A DNA stretch of 64,000 nt from Dermatemys mawii. Taxonomy: Eukaryota; Chordata; Testudines; Dermatemydidae. The first letter of the stretch is position 1. Every line of letters starts with the position of its first letter. Positions 11,176 to 23,460 of this stretch are shown one piece after another. Location of the stretch: assembly GCA_007922305.1 (NCBI GenBank), contig ML677358.1:16269267-16333266 (forward strand), read 5' to 3'. The notes below the pieces were generated by a model, which did no database searches, was not told the DNA's origin, and was given only the letters and a program-made list of their open reading frames with translations. The position numbers and the translations under genes were made by a program.

Positions 11176-11590
11176 TTTGTTCAGCAGAGTGATGTAAGCT
11201 TCGTTATGATTGCATCATCCATGACTTCTAGGAATAACATGATGCAATTCATATCATGTATGACGCAATACCAGCTTCAGATTGCATCATTCATTGTTTT
11301 GCCTAAAAAGCAAGCACTGTCCAAACCCAGTCATAGATTTTTTCGTAGATCCAGTCAAAGATATATTTTAGTCACTTCTGGTTTAAATTGAGATCCCTTC
11401 CCTTTATAACTCACTTATCCTTCGCCATTCCCATGTCAAGGGTCGTATATACTGACCCAATAGCATATCTTGAAAACTAGAGCCAATCAACACTTTTAAG
11501 CATCATTTTCGTTCTCAGTGACCCAGAATTAGTAAAGTTTGACTACATTTATTTCAGAAGCATTTTGGCTGTAAAGCAGTGTAACACGAG
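11176..11590 (-). repeat. Upstream part of the element carrying the zinc-binding ORF
   Basis: The DNA upstream of the minus-strand ORF out to about 11590 matches, from memory, a repeat that accompanies this ORF in turtle genomes. It holds the ATTGCATCA-type site cluster annotated separately and no coding sequence. The outer border is uncertain; I saw no clear terminal repeat or target duplication. Confidence 0.45.
11190..11289. promoter_or_regulatory. Cluster of C/EBP-ATF-like composite sites
   Basis: Four nine-base sites lie within 81 bp: ATTGCATCA at 11209-11217, TGATGCAAT at 11240-11248, TGACGCAAT at 11261-11269 and ATTGCATCA at 11281-11289. A weaker fifth, TGATGTAAG, is at 11190-11198. 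Successive centres are about 19, 31, 21 and 20 bp apart. ATTGCATCA is the known core of amino-acid response elements such as that of CHOP, bound by ATF4-C/EBP. The sites sit 15-115 bp upstream of the minus-strand ORF start. They could equally be subterminal transposase-binding repeats. Confidence 0.5.
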
Positions 11591-14500
11591 ATGATTCCCT
11601 TCCACTGTAAACTCAAGATCCTTCTTCAAACTTTGTGTAGCTGCTTAACTAGCTTAAACATCAGACTGCTTGCTCTCCTCCAGATCCCAGTATCTGCAAG
11701 GAACTAGGGAGCCACAATTCAAGGAAAAGATTAGCAGTGGAAGCATCAATGGGTGACTGCTTGAGCAGGAACTGAACGTTTTGCTTGAAGGAACATGAGC
11801 CCCTGTGATCCAGCAGAGAACGTATCAAATGAAGTGCAAGCCTAATGGTATGGACTTTGTAACTTCGTATTATTGTTTAAAACTGCTTAGACATAATCCT
11901 CCTAGCAGATCTCATTGTGCTTTGAGACCACAAACATTCATAGCTTTATGCTGATTTTGAACATAGCCTAGTTCGTCTGACTTGTTACAACCAAACAAAG
12001 GCATTTACTGGTGCCTGGGAAAGAGGATCCAAAAAACCAAATTCCTCTTAGTTGTACAGGAGCTGAAAACTCTTCCTTGCATCGATGGAAGTTTAACAAA
12101 TAAAACATCTAGCCAAAGGCTTTGGTTTTGACCCTTTCCAGTCACATAGTGCAATCCGTAATTATACGTATTCTCTAGGAGCAAGAGAGTTCTTTAAGGA
12201 AAGCTTGGACTGACCCATAGCCATGAGCTGCATCCTCTGGGCAGGACTTACTTTCTTGGCTCAGTGAGCATTTTAGAAATGGGCCGACGTTTGCTGTGTA
12301 AGTAGTCAGCATCTATTTTTTAATGACTGCTTCTTACATGAGACAGGTCAGTCATTGGTATCAACGTCCTATGTTGTCCTAGTTGTTTTCGATCTGAACC
12401 CATCACTAGTTTATTTATGTAATATAAACTGTTGAGTGATGAAACAGTGCATACCATCTGTAATGTAATAAGAGTCAAGACAGGCACAATTGGTCAAATA
12501 GAGTATTACCTGTGACCGCAAAAAGAGCGTTGGGGCAAGGAGAGAGTTTTTTTGGGAGGTACAAGACTCGTATATCTGATTTTTGTATTGTAGAGAATCT
12601 GCTGAAAACACTAAGAACGTAACAGGTGATATAGTTTGAAGATATGTAGAAATGTGTAGTATGTTCAGGTTACCTTCATTACGCAATCTAACCTGATAAA
12701 TGGGTATGAATGTTTTACCAGCCCCTTTGCTTTATCCTCACAGGTTTCTACAGTAGTTCCAACAGGTGCTTGCAAAAAGGGATTGTACAAAACAATCTGC
12801 ATTAGACTCTGCAGTAAACAGAGTGGCGTAAAAAGCAAATGGCAAGCCACAGCTGTTATGTTTGCAGCCAAGCTAAGCGCCTGCCTGAACTCTTTTTGAA
12901 TGGATAGTGGAGAAACAATAGGCGTCATTGATCTGGATTTCCAGAGAGACAGTTGGTTTTTCAACCAAAGACCGTCTAAGGCCAAGAAGCTTAGTAAATA
13001 GGACCAGTCTCGCTAAAGAACCATGCTGACTTTTTTTTTTAATTGCGAGGGGTAACAGTGGAACAGAACTTACAAACTTTAAGTTTCGTCATATAAAACT
13101 ACCTAATCCTGTGACTTTAGAATAGTTATCTTTGAACCCTGTGAAGTCATTTCTGTCCTTGAGGACTCCCTGCAATACAAGTTCTTCACTTCCCATCTTT
13201 TTGGGGGTCTTTCTTTATGGTCTCCCAATATACCGGTGAAAATTAGACAGGAAACTCTTTTGCAGTCCCATCGTGCTGCTTTTAGTTGGCCAGGATGAGA
13301 CACTTTTCAGGAACACAAAGTACCTCTTTCTTTCTTTTTGCCCATCCATGCAAAGCTGGACAATACCTCTACAGACATACATTTCCCAGGTTGCTGATTT
13401 AGGGGGTTGAGGGAGGGAATTCTTAGTAAAATGTATTTTTATCTGGCATCTAAATTTAAAAATATAGAAAGTGGAGAACCGGGTTCTGCACAAAGCATGC
13501 TTTGCTCATCTATAACTTACTGTTACTGTGTAACAACTTGAAAATGTGCTCACCTGTTACAAAGTCTTGCAGGTGTCCTATGGGGAAACTGAAAAAGCAT
13601 TTTATCCCCAAATTTGGTATCAGAAGCTTATATTAATATAGCTCCTGTTGCATGATTGGAGTCTTAGTAGCACAGAAGATGCAGACTTTTTCTAACTTTT
13701 CATTCTTTATTGGGGATTACATTTGTTTGCTTTTTCCCTCCCCCTTCTGGGGAAAAAAATGGATGTTACAAACAGTATTAAGACCTAATGCAGGTAATGA
13801 ACAAAAAAAGGCCAAAAATCTCAAATATACTACTTTCATATAGATTTCTTTAATAAAAGAATGAGGCAATAGAAAGTGGACATTATTAGTGGAATTTTTA
13901 ATAGGCTGGCCGTCATCCCACAGTTTCACTGGTGCCTCCTACTGGAGAAATCATCAACTTGTTGTAATGTGTGTACTTCCTGTCATGATTGGATCCTTCA
14001 GAGAATGTAAGCCTTAATACTACACAATTATGAATACCTCCTGAGTTTGAGTCATCTCAAAAAGATATTTTGTGACATTTTCTGCAAAGCATCAGATAGC
14101 CTTAATAATGTAGGGAACAACAGAGTGGAGACATGATATATCAATGTTCTGTAATTTTTACAATAGAACTAAGACTTAAAGTTGAGGATATTTTTGTTGC
14201 TTAAAAACTAATATTGAAAGGGCACAACATTAGAAAAAAATCTAATGCTTTTTTATTTCCTTTGCGAAGATGAGCAGAGTTTCTAGGATTTATTTATAGG
14301 AAGCATCTTAATATAAGGTAAAATTTTGGCTCGTTCCATTTCTTCTGTTGAAGAACAGAAAAGTGATCTCTGATCCTGCCTCTCTCTCTGAAACAATCAG
14401 CAAAAAGTTGGCTTTGTGTATAGGTTTTGGGTAATTTCCTATCCCTTTAGTCTGTGGGATGCGTTGGCTTATCTAAATTTTACTACTAAAACATTTTTAA

Positions 14501-17090
14501 TATTTTAATGTCTACAGCTCTTATGAGTTATGGTCTTTTCTATGTTTGAAAGAATCTTCATACTTGCCCTTCATGGATGAGATGTTTTAGCTTCCTATAA
14601 TTAGAACCACTGTATAAATTATTATTCCTGACACTATTAGAATACTCCTGGCTGAGAGTGGAGGATTAAGCAATGAAGACTTTAACTGCATGTGCATTGC
14701 CTCCTCACATTCAGTGATCTTTCTGAAGCTCACAAAGAGGATTATTGAGATAGAACATGATGTTGCTGTGGAGCCTGTTTAATTAAGCTTTTCTTCAGTT
14801 GTCCCTCAACTGAAAATGTTAACATAGACCTGATGCACTTTTGAAAACTACGGGAAAATTAACATCTTTTTTAAAAGTTGTATGTAGGAATGTTTATTTC
14901 ATAATAATCAATGAGATTCAATTGGTTAAAAATTTTTCAAATATGAATGTAATAAAGCAGCTAAAAATGTGTTGAATTTTCCACCTTAATGCCAGGCATT
15001 GTTCCTGAAGCTGGCATTGAGGGTTCCTTTCTTTTAACATATTTTTCTTCTTTGAGTAAGTGGTTTTTAGCCTCTTGAATCAGTAAATCCAAATTAATGA
15101 AAACTGGAAGTTAAGTATTGCCGTAATAAAGAGTGTGCAAGTGTGATATAAATTTATAAATTGATCTTCTATAGCAGCAGGAAAGTTTAGACAGTAAGGT
15201 AACTATTATGATAGGATCATGGCCAAAAAGGTTCTTGAAGTCTAATAGTAGGGGTAACTACATAATTGGACTCATCTCATTGACTATGATATGTTTAATA
15301 TCTAAGGTGAATAACTGTCTCTCGAATCAAATTGTCATAGGTGAATTTTTAAGTGAACTGACACAATACATCTTCCAGTGTGTCTAGTAAAATGGGGTAG
15401 TGACTACAGCCACTGGAGGCTACAACAGTCTACTGTAAATAAACATTGATGCCAAGCACAGACCAAGAGACCATGAGAAAGTTGGAGTAGAAGGCTTGTT
15501 ATTGCTCCCAGCATATAGAATCCTTGGCAAAACCAACCACTTGTTACAAATGAAGCATGAAAACTCTGTAGTGACACCTTTTTACTTCACTGAGCTTTTC
15601 CTCTGTGCTCTCACTTGGTTACCAAACCCTCCAGCATCCCCAGTAAGGTGTCCTGGATTATGTTCCCTCTTATCAAAATTGTCTCATCACAAAAGTAGCC
15701 TTGCAAAACAGTATTTCTTCAATGCAGGGATTACCAGTCAAGGTGCACATTCACTATCCAGAGTTGCTGATGTGTTATACCTGCTTCCCCGGAGCCCCAC
15801 AGAAAAAACAGAGGACTTTTCCTCAGTCATGGCTTTCCTCCTTTCCTTCTTGAGTAATTATTTTCATCCTATAGCCCCTGAGTGGATTATGGGTCACATG
15901 ATACCTCCCAACCCATAAAGAAAAGCTTTGCTAGAGACTCTCAACTTCAAACTGGCTTCCTATCAGCCTTCTGCGGAAAAGTCAGAGTAGCCATATGTTC
16001 TTACCCCTTACTGTGATAGGGTTGCATAGATTACCACCAAAGGTGCGAATCATTGCTATACAATGATGCATCCCTGATGCAGATCTTAGCAGGAAACGAT
16101 GCTTGATATTGGCATCTAATGTATGCTTCAAACACCCTTGTAAATAATCTCATCAAATTCAGTAGGCACTGACATTGCTTTGCACAGTTAGGATAGTACT
16201 TTTATATAGGGGAAGGTGATCTTATAATTAACTATGTGAAGGAGGTTGGTGTGCTGCTACTGCTCTTGGAACTGGATCATGTTCCTTCAAGGAGTTACTC
16301 ATTGGCCATGGAAGAATGTATCCAGGATGACGGCATGAAGTTGTGTATAATGTAAGCGCAAATCTAATTTCTTAAATTCACTTAAATGCTTGAAAAATGG
16401 ACAGCAGCCTTATTGATTCCATTAGGTTCTTTGGGTCTTTAATCTGCTGTTATGTATTGAGAGAATCTGTCTTTCACTAAAATTCTTCTAATACTGTAGT
16501 TAGACTGACAACTCAAGTTTAAGCAATACTGAAGCGCATTATAGATGCGGCACAAGCTTCACCTGCACTTCAATCTTGATAATCCAGTTTGAACAGAAAA
16601 TGTGCCATTTATTCTGAATGAGATTATTGAGATGTCAACAACTGTCTGAGGGTTTTTCACTTCCATAATTAATAGTGCACTGAATGCTCTGACCTAAGCA
16701 CTTTTAGGTCACAATTTGGTTGATCTGTGTGCAGTGTAAATTTATGGTGCTATATAGATATTTTATAATCTGGAAGCATTATATAGAGCCTTAAATCTTC
16801 AAGTTGCTTTGCTTGTCACAAATTTGAATCAAGGTTCTCAGAAGTAAGGTTAGCTCACTTAACACATTAAGCTTCAAGGAGTTTATTATGGCATGAATTA
16901 TGGGAGAACAAGGTACTTGTGAAGCATACCAGGAAAGAAGTAAAAGCTTTGTTTGGAAGAAGGGCATTGCATTGCTCTATACAAACTTCAAAAGTAAATT
17001 AAAATGTATATGTAAAACTTCATAGGGTGACAGCTTCAGTACTGCACAGAGTTTTTTTCCCCACGACCTCTTTCTGCTGTCTCGTTGCCC
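11591..17090. other. Long stretch without recognised genes or repeats
   Basis: About 5.5 kb of AT-rich, apparently single-copy DNA. It includes the 140-codon frame at 15496-15918, which I do not accept as a gene. Poly-T tracts and short AT palindromes occur but no element borders. It would be intronic if GALNT10 exon 1 lies upstream of the window. Confidence 0.45.
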
Positions 17091-17246
17091 AGGGGTACAT
17101 CCACCGAAATGCCACCGGATAGAAAGTTTCCGCTTTCAGTAGCATTTCGGCAGGACAAAAATAGAAAAGTTCTGCTTTTGGCGGGCTCCTGGGGCCGATC
17201 CTGCGGTGGCGCTGGGACACCACGCACCCCACTTTGAAGACCACTG
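17091..17246. mobile_element. Fragment of a hAT-type element, one end only
   Basis: A GC-rich block ending in actttgaagaccactg, a terminus typical of hAT elements (complement cagtggtcttcaaagt). No matching left terminus or 8-bp duplication was found, so it is truncated. Frames at 17020-17244 reflect composition only. Confidence 0.5.
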
Positions 17247-18354
17247 GTTTAGATCCTGGAAGGGGGGAGAAGCTGGTACTCTTATGGAAAGCTTATATGG
17301 GAGCTTTTCAGGCTTAATTGTTGCATAATATTCTGCCTCTCTACGCTAGAGTGGTCTAATCATTACCAGCAAGTTCGAGATATGTGTACTGTGTAGCTTA
17401 TACAGAATTGCAGGTGACAGAATATTACGTCTGTTTCCCACAAACCGGTAAACTTAAGAATAGTTTATACTTGCTTCTATGCTTGAGAGCTAATTTTCCT
17501 CTTGAAATTCCCATGACTATTTTAAAAACTTTCCTAGCCATACCTCCTCTTGTTTGTCTACGATATTTCTTGCTGTGTGAAATACTGGGCATCTGGTGTT
17601 TTCCCACAGCATTTTTAGTGCTGAAATGTTGCAACAAAAGGTTGTTACTGGAATGTTAGTGCTGTTAGCTTTTTAATTTTAGTGTGTGTGAGGCTGCTTT
17701 TGGATTAGGGTGCCCTGTGTTGAGCTGTGCAGGTGCCTAAAATCTATTCCATTGTCACTTAATTTAAAAATTCTACAAGTGAACCATGAACACCACCAGG
17801 CAGATGTTATGTCCTTCCTTTCTCTTTTCCCTGGAGTTGAAAATAACAGATGTTACTAACTAAAAGGCATTTTAGACATTTGCCACAAAAGATTGTCATC
17901 GGGCTGTCAGAAGCTATCTTTATAGGCAGGTTGGTCTTTTACAAGGAGATGTGTTTACAGAGCATGAAATTAACATTTTTGTACAGAGGCAAATAATTGC
18001 TTATCATAGTGAATTTAGTAGCAGATTTGACACTTGAGTGGTTATTAGTAAGGTCGGATGGAACACAATGGTGCAGTTAGTCAAGTCCACTCTCAGAGCA
18101 AAGTCAATCAGTACTTTTTATTAGTTCCCTTACACTGAAAGGTTGCAAGATGTTCATATTTTTAATCTATCAGCATGGACCACTGCTTGAATAGTTTGAC
18201 ATTTCTATCAGTATAGGTGACGAGTGATTTTTCTTCAGAAGGTGGTGGTGGGGAGGGAGTCTTGCTCATTTGAGTTGCAAGAATGCAAAAACCAGAAGAT
18301 AAGATGTTAAATTGGCTTTGTTTTTTCCTCCCTCTTCTACAGTATCATTAATGT
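17247..18354. other. No recognised feature
   Basis: AT-rich sequence. The open frames at 17384-17659 (+) and 17425-17637 (-) overlap each other and match nothing I recognise. Confidence 0.45.
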
Positions 18355-18424
18355 ATCAGAGGGTAGCTGTGTTAGTCTGTATCCACAAAAACAAGGGAGG
18401 AGTCCAGTGACACCTTAATCTTTA
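18355..18424 (+). repeat. tRNA-type turtle SINE, 5' part
   Basis: Contains gggtagctgtgttagtctgt followed by a ccagtgacaccttaatcttt segment, the head of a SINE I associate with turtles. The 3' half is missing. Other copies are at 33171-33267 and, reversed, at 57100-57219. Confidence 0.7.
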
Positions 18425-19036
18425 CAGTATTATTAAAGAATTATGTACTCTGTGTCCATGAAAAATATTTCTAGGTATGCTTGTAAAACAAAAGGGATCA
18501 CTTGGAATGCGTACACCTTTCTGTGGGGGTCAGGGAAAGATTTGTCAAAATGTTTGCTACAGCCATGTCTAGAGCTGGTTGTCGTCTGAGCTCCTTTACC
18601 TGAATAATCATAATTAATTTGCTAATCTGGGGTTTCCCTTGAGCAATGATGAACAGTTGTTCTCTGTGACAGATAGTGGATGAGTCCATCAGATTGATTT
18701 TTCTCATATGACATAGGCCACAGTTTAAACTACCATCTTCAGACATAACAAGATCATTTTGTTGTTATTAACTACATCTCTTATTTCCCTTTTCCTCCCA
18801 CTGTAACCTTCCTGAAGGTGACCACTACTCAGTGAAATATTTCTAATGTCTGATCAGTAAAAACATGCTCTTAACATTGGAATTTAAATCCAAAAAGATC
18901 ATCTTTTCTAATTCAATCCACTGCTGCACAGCAGCTACAAAGTTGAAATGTTCTAAACAAGCTGAGGATAAGTGCGAGAGTTACAGCTGGGGATTGTAGT
19001 AACTCTTCTGTGCCTTTTGCTCTATCGGCTGTATCA
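18425..19036. other. No recognised feature
   Basis: No gene, RNA or repeat recognised. The frame at 18498-18746 (-) has no family resemblance. Confidence 0.45.
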
Positions 19037-19044
19037 GTTTTTAT

Positions 19045-19767
19045 TAGGGCTGTAAAATGATTAATTCTTTAATCACAAGATTTAAAAAATGGTGATCGCA
19101 GTTTTAATTGCACTGTTCATAGAATACCATTTATTTAAATATTTTTGGATGTTTTCTACGATTTCAAATAGATTGTATTCTGTGTAGTAATTGAAATCAA
19201 AGTGTACAGTGCTCACTTTATTTTTATTACAAATATTTGCACTGTAAAGGATAAAAGAAATAGTATTTTTCAATTCACCTCATGCAAGTACTTTAGTGCA
19301 ATCTCTTTATCATGAAAATGCATTACAGAGTGGGTAATTACAAATAGGACCTCATAAACTTAAACAAGCTTGTTTGTTTTAGCGATTAGCTGAATAAGAA
19401 TTAGGACTGATGGACTTGTAGGCTCTAATGTTTTTGTTTTATTTGTGAGTACAGTTATGTAACAAAAACAAATCTACATTTCCAATAAAAAGATTCCGTT
19501 AGAGAACGTTTATGAGGTAAGTTGAAAAATACTATTTCTTTTGCCTGTATTACAGGGCAAATATTTAATAAAAAATGTGAGTACTGTATACCTTGTATTC
19601 TGTTGTAAATGAAATCAATATATTTGAAGATGTAGAAAAAATCCAAAAATATTTATAATTTTAAATTGGTATTCTATTGTTTAACAGTGCAATTAAAACT
19701 GATTTTTTTTAATCAAGTTACTTTGTTTTGAGTTAATCGCTTTAGTGAACTGTGATTGACAGCCCTC
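19045..19767. mobile_element. 723-bp hAT-type element built as a long inverted repeat
   Basis: The termini are tagggctgt and acagccctc, close to a CAGGGCTGT consensus with one changed base at each tip. They are flanked by gtttttat (19037-19044) and atttttat (19768-19775), an 8-bp duplication with one mismatch. The two halves are reverse complements over most of their length. For example, the tagaatacca segment near 19119 pairs with tggtattcta near 19668, and caaatatttgcactgt near 19230 pairs with a matching stretch near 19555. It is AT-rich and non-coding, and transcription would give a strong hairpin. Confidence 0.85.
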
Positions 19768-19775
19768 ATTTTTAT

Positions 19776-22630
19776 ACAGTACCTGTTGCTATGGTATGCG
19801 TGCTGCATTATCTGAAACTCCAAGTTTGTGCATGCCAAAGAAATAAATTTGGGGGTAATATGGTTGAGGCTTTACAGAAAACTTGGTCCTGTATAGATTG
19901 TTCATTAAAGATTTGGAATTAACATAACTGAAGTGTGATAGTATAGCATTGACGTAGGCAGGGCAAAAGTCCCAGCAGTGCTAACAACTTGTCCCACCTT
20001 TGGGTCTCGAAGGCATATGTGTAGGAGTACCAAGAGTTTAGAACTCATTCCTATTTGGTTATTGGTGCCTGTGCTCTGAGTACAGATAAGTGTGCCAGTC
20101 TCTCTGAAATGGGACCTAAAACCAGATAGCTCATTCCTTATGGTCAAAGGTCTACATTAGCGCTCAGTGCACTCTTCAGAGTGCTGTGGCATGCTGGAGC
20201 GCTGCCACATCTATAGATAATGGATTTTCCTAATACAATCGCCACGCAATGCGGTGAAGACACATGCCTTAATAAACTCCTACTGTGTGTTACTCTATTT
20301 CTGCACGTTGCATTGCAATTAAATGAACAGCATTTTGATCTTCAGAGCCAAAGGGTGTGTGTGAAGAGATGTTTGCATATGTATACCACAGTCAATGCCA
20401 TGTGTGTACCTTTGCTGTTGAAATACCATGGATTTCACTCCCTGCATATCCCTTGATTTTAGCCAGTTAAACCTGTTCTTTCTCCACCTCTCCCCAGTCT
20501 TCCGGCAGATGCATTTTCGCTCTGTCCCTTTTCTCCTTCCTACAGTGGAGCCCGTAGTGCAATCGCTGCACTTTGCAAGCTGTAGTTTGAACTCAAATTT
20601 AAGGCGTGTGGTATGAACTTAACTGTACATGGATGTTCTGCAGTCCTATATACTACATTCCAGTTGCTGTCTTGTTTGTGTTGCTGCAAACATCTGCTGG
20701 TTGTACTGTTCCCAAGAGGTTATGTCTCAAGGAGTTCATGCTATTTGAACCTTTGGAAGGAGCTTTGGTAAGAAAAAGATGCTGAAACCAGGGACCTAGT
20801 CTCAGAATAGCAGGGTTGTGGGACTCACCTTTATAAAAAATGAAGCTCCAGGTCTGGCACTAAAAAGGTAACCTAACCCTCCTAGAGATACAGCACCCCC
20901 TGTGGAACCATGACAGGACCATAATAAGAATAAGTGTAAATGTAAAAAAATAAAAATATTGCAAAGTGCTGTAATGTGCATCTAAGGGAGAAAACTGAAC
21001 ATTACATTTGGGAAATAATATGATCATGTACTGAGACTGTATCTTAATGCCTACACCTAAGGGCTGTGGGACCATCAAACTTGCTCCTGCTCCCAGTCCA
21101 AAATATCCCAGACTTCACGATAGTCCAGGTATACTGCAAAAGCCATTTATAACATTGTTTTGCGGTGAAGGTTGACTATATGCCCCTTGAGGAGTGGGGA
21201 AAGGTGAGTGGCTGTTTTGCTGTTTTTGTATATTGGCTGTCTAGGGCATCCAGAGCTTCTCGTAGGGAGCGTCTTGTTAGATTTTAAATGCAAGTGAATA
21301 AATAAAGGTAGCCCTTAAATCTGCCATGTCCTAATTCTTTTGGAGTAGTTAACATTGCAAGCTTAGTGTTCTACAATTCTATTTTAATAAAATGTGGGTG
21401 GTCTTATAATGCAATTTCACATACCCCCACCTCCCAGAACAGTGCAAATGCATGAAATCTGAATTCATTTTCTTCACACATTCAACGTCCTCCTTAGGTC
21501 TGACGACTTTTTTTGCATAGCATAATGCAATTTATTATACCTGGGATAAACAGTACATTCTGGTTTTGAGTGATGGCAGAAATTTCATGACGAAGAAGCC
21601 TTTCAGAACCTGGTAAATATATTTCAGCCTCTCTAGATATCAAGCACTTCCTTTTACAATTTCCTCACAATACTGTAATATGCAGAAAAACTTATTGACA
21701 CTGCAGAGTGCATCAATTTCATTTGCTAAACTCCATCAGAGTAGCATTTGGAAAGACAAACAGAATAGGAGTATATCTGATGAATTAAAAAATGGTAAAT
21801 AGGGGAAATGTAGACAATGTGATAAGCTACATATTCAAGTAACCTAGGCAACAGCAGGAAGTCTGCCTCTGTAGAATATGGTAAATCTTGCACAGATCTA
21901 CACACTTGTTAATCACTGGATACTGTATATTAGTTTGAGCAGCAGGTAGATCTCTCTTGTGGGGTTGGGGGATATTTAACATACCTCTTTAGATTGTCAC
22001 AGTCACTGCAAAAATTAGCATTGTCAGGTAGTGAAGCCCGTAATTAGACTCCCATGACTGATAGGGAATTTTGTTACATTCTTAAATATTTAAAAGCAAA
22101 ACCTTAATATTCCATTGGTGAAAACACAGAAAACAAAAAACATTGTTGGATGATGTTTGTGCTCCAGACATTCTGAAGCAGGAGTTCACCCTCGGTAGTC
22201 ATGTGATGACACTGGAGCCAGGAGCACAAACAAGAAAAATAAACAAAAGAAGCCAAGCTGCTTAAGCAGATTTAGAAATATAGTCCCAGATTCCATTGGT
22301 GTACGTGCTTTGATTTCAGTGGCTTTACTCAGGTGCTTAAGTGCTTTGCTGAATCAGGACCACAATGATGAGAATTATAGGCATTGTCTGCCAAACTAGA
22401 AATAGTCTAAAATTAGAAGGGAGAGTAGCTTTACTGGAACTAAGCTGATATTAGGAGGGGAGAATGGAGGGCAAAACGGAGAAAGTATACAATTCTCCCT
22501 ATTTGAGCTACTAAAATAACTTTCCAATTTAGTCCGAGTGACTGTTCAGGCTAGCTAGTTCACTGTTTAAAAATCAGCATGTTACTACACATCAGTCCTG
22601 ATGATTAGAAGCCTGGCAGCTTAATTTATG
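19776..22630. other. No recognised feature
   Basis: About 2.9 kb with no confident element. A short stretch near 22285-22375 has a MIR-like or CORE-SINE look (sequence around tttactcaggtgcttaagtg) but is too diverged to call. Confidence 0.4.
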
Positions 22631-23460
22631 CTGAAAAGGGCTTCAGACTATTCAGAATTACGAAAATGCACTTCCAGTACAGAGTCCTCCCATTCAGACT
22701 CACCACTGCTCCACAGATCTCCACCTCCGGCGTCATGGGGTCCTTATTCCCCTATTTCAAAGACTGGCGGCAAGTAGTGCAATCCAGGAACGAGGCTCAA
22801 ACCTTGACCTCCATGTTATTGCCACAGGAGGACACTCCATATTTACACATCCATTGATTACCAGATTTTGGAAAGGTCTCATTAGAATCTTTCAACCTGT
22901 TCAACTTACCGCTCCCCAATAGAACATCAGTCTTGTTCTCTCAACGTTAATGAAACCACCCTTTGAGCCACTGGCTTCATGGTTCCATCCCTGCTTTCCA
23001 TGAAGGTTGCATTCCTAGTAGCTATTACTTCTGCAAGAAGAGTAGGTGAACTGGGGACCATAATGCCAGACCCTCCCCCCTTTCACAACGTTCTAAGAGG
23101 ACAAAGTTTCCCTCTGCTTGTACCCCAAGTTTCTGCCAAAGGTTGCATCCTGCTTTCATCTCAACCAACTCATACACTATCTCCTTTCTTTTTGAATCCT
23201 CAAAGCTCCCCGAGACGAGCAGCACCTTCATTCCCTTGACGTCTGTAGGACTGTGGCCTTCTACCTGCAGAGGAAGGGACCATTCAGGAAGACTGTTTAT
23301 CACTATAGCTGAAAGGATTATGTAGCACGCAATCTCCACGCAGAGGATTTCTAAATGGATTTTGGGGTGCATTGCACTCTATCGGCTAGTGCAAGATGTG
23401 CAATCCTTAACGTTGCAGAGATGCATGCATTTGTTTCTTCCATTAAATTGCTTAATATAT
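22631..23460 (+). mobile_element. DIRS-type retrotransposon relic 2: RT fragment joined to tyrosine recombinase
   Basis: Two coding traces lie in tandem on the + strand. At 22666-22857 the frame reads FQYRVLPFRLTTAP and then FPYFKDW, equivalent to the DIRS reverse-transcriptase region where the last segment is normally the catalytic FPYLDDW; one Asp is replaced here. At 22979-23239 it reads KVAFLVAITSARRVGEL, the Arg-containing box of the DIRS tyrosine recombinase, followed by degraded C-terminal recombinase sequence to about 23400. The RNase H portion normally between them is missing. Stops and frameshifts make it non-functional. Confidence 0.75.

Noticed and set aside
15496..15918. 140-codon + strand open frame
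   Set aside because: No recognisable domain, no splice context, low-complexity hydrophobic composition, and it sits in AT-rich intronic-type DNA. Length alone does not support a gene.
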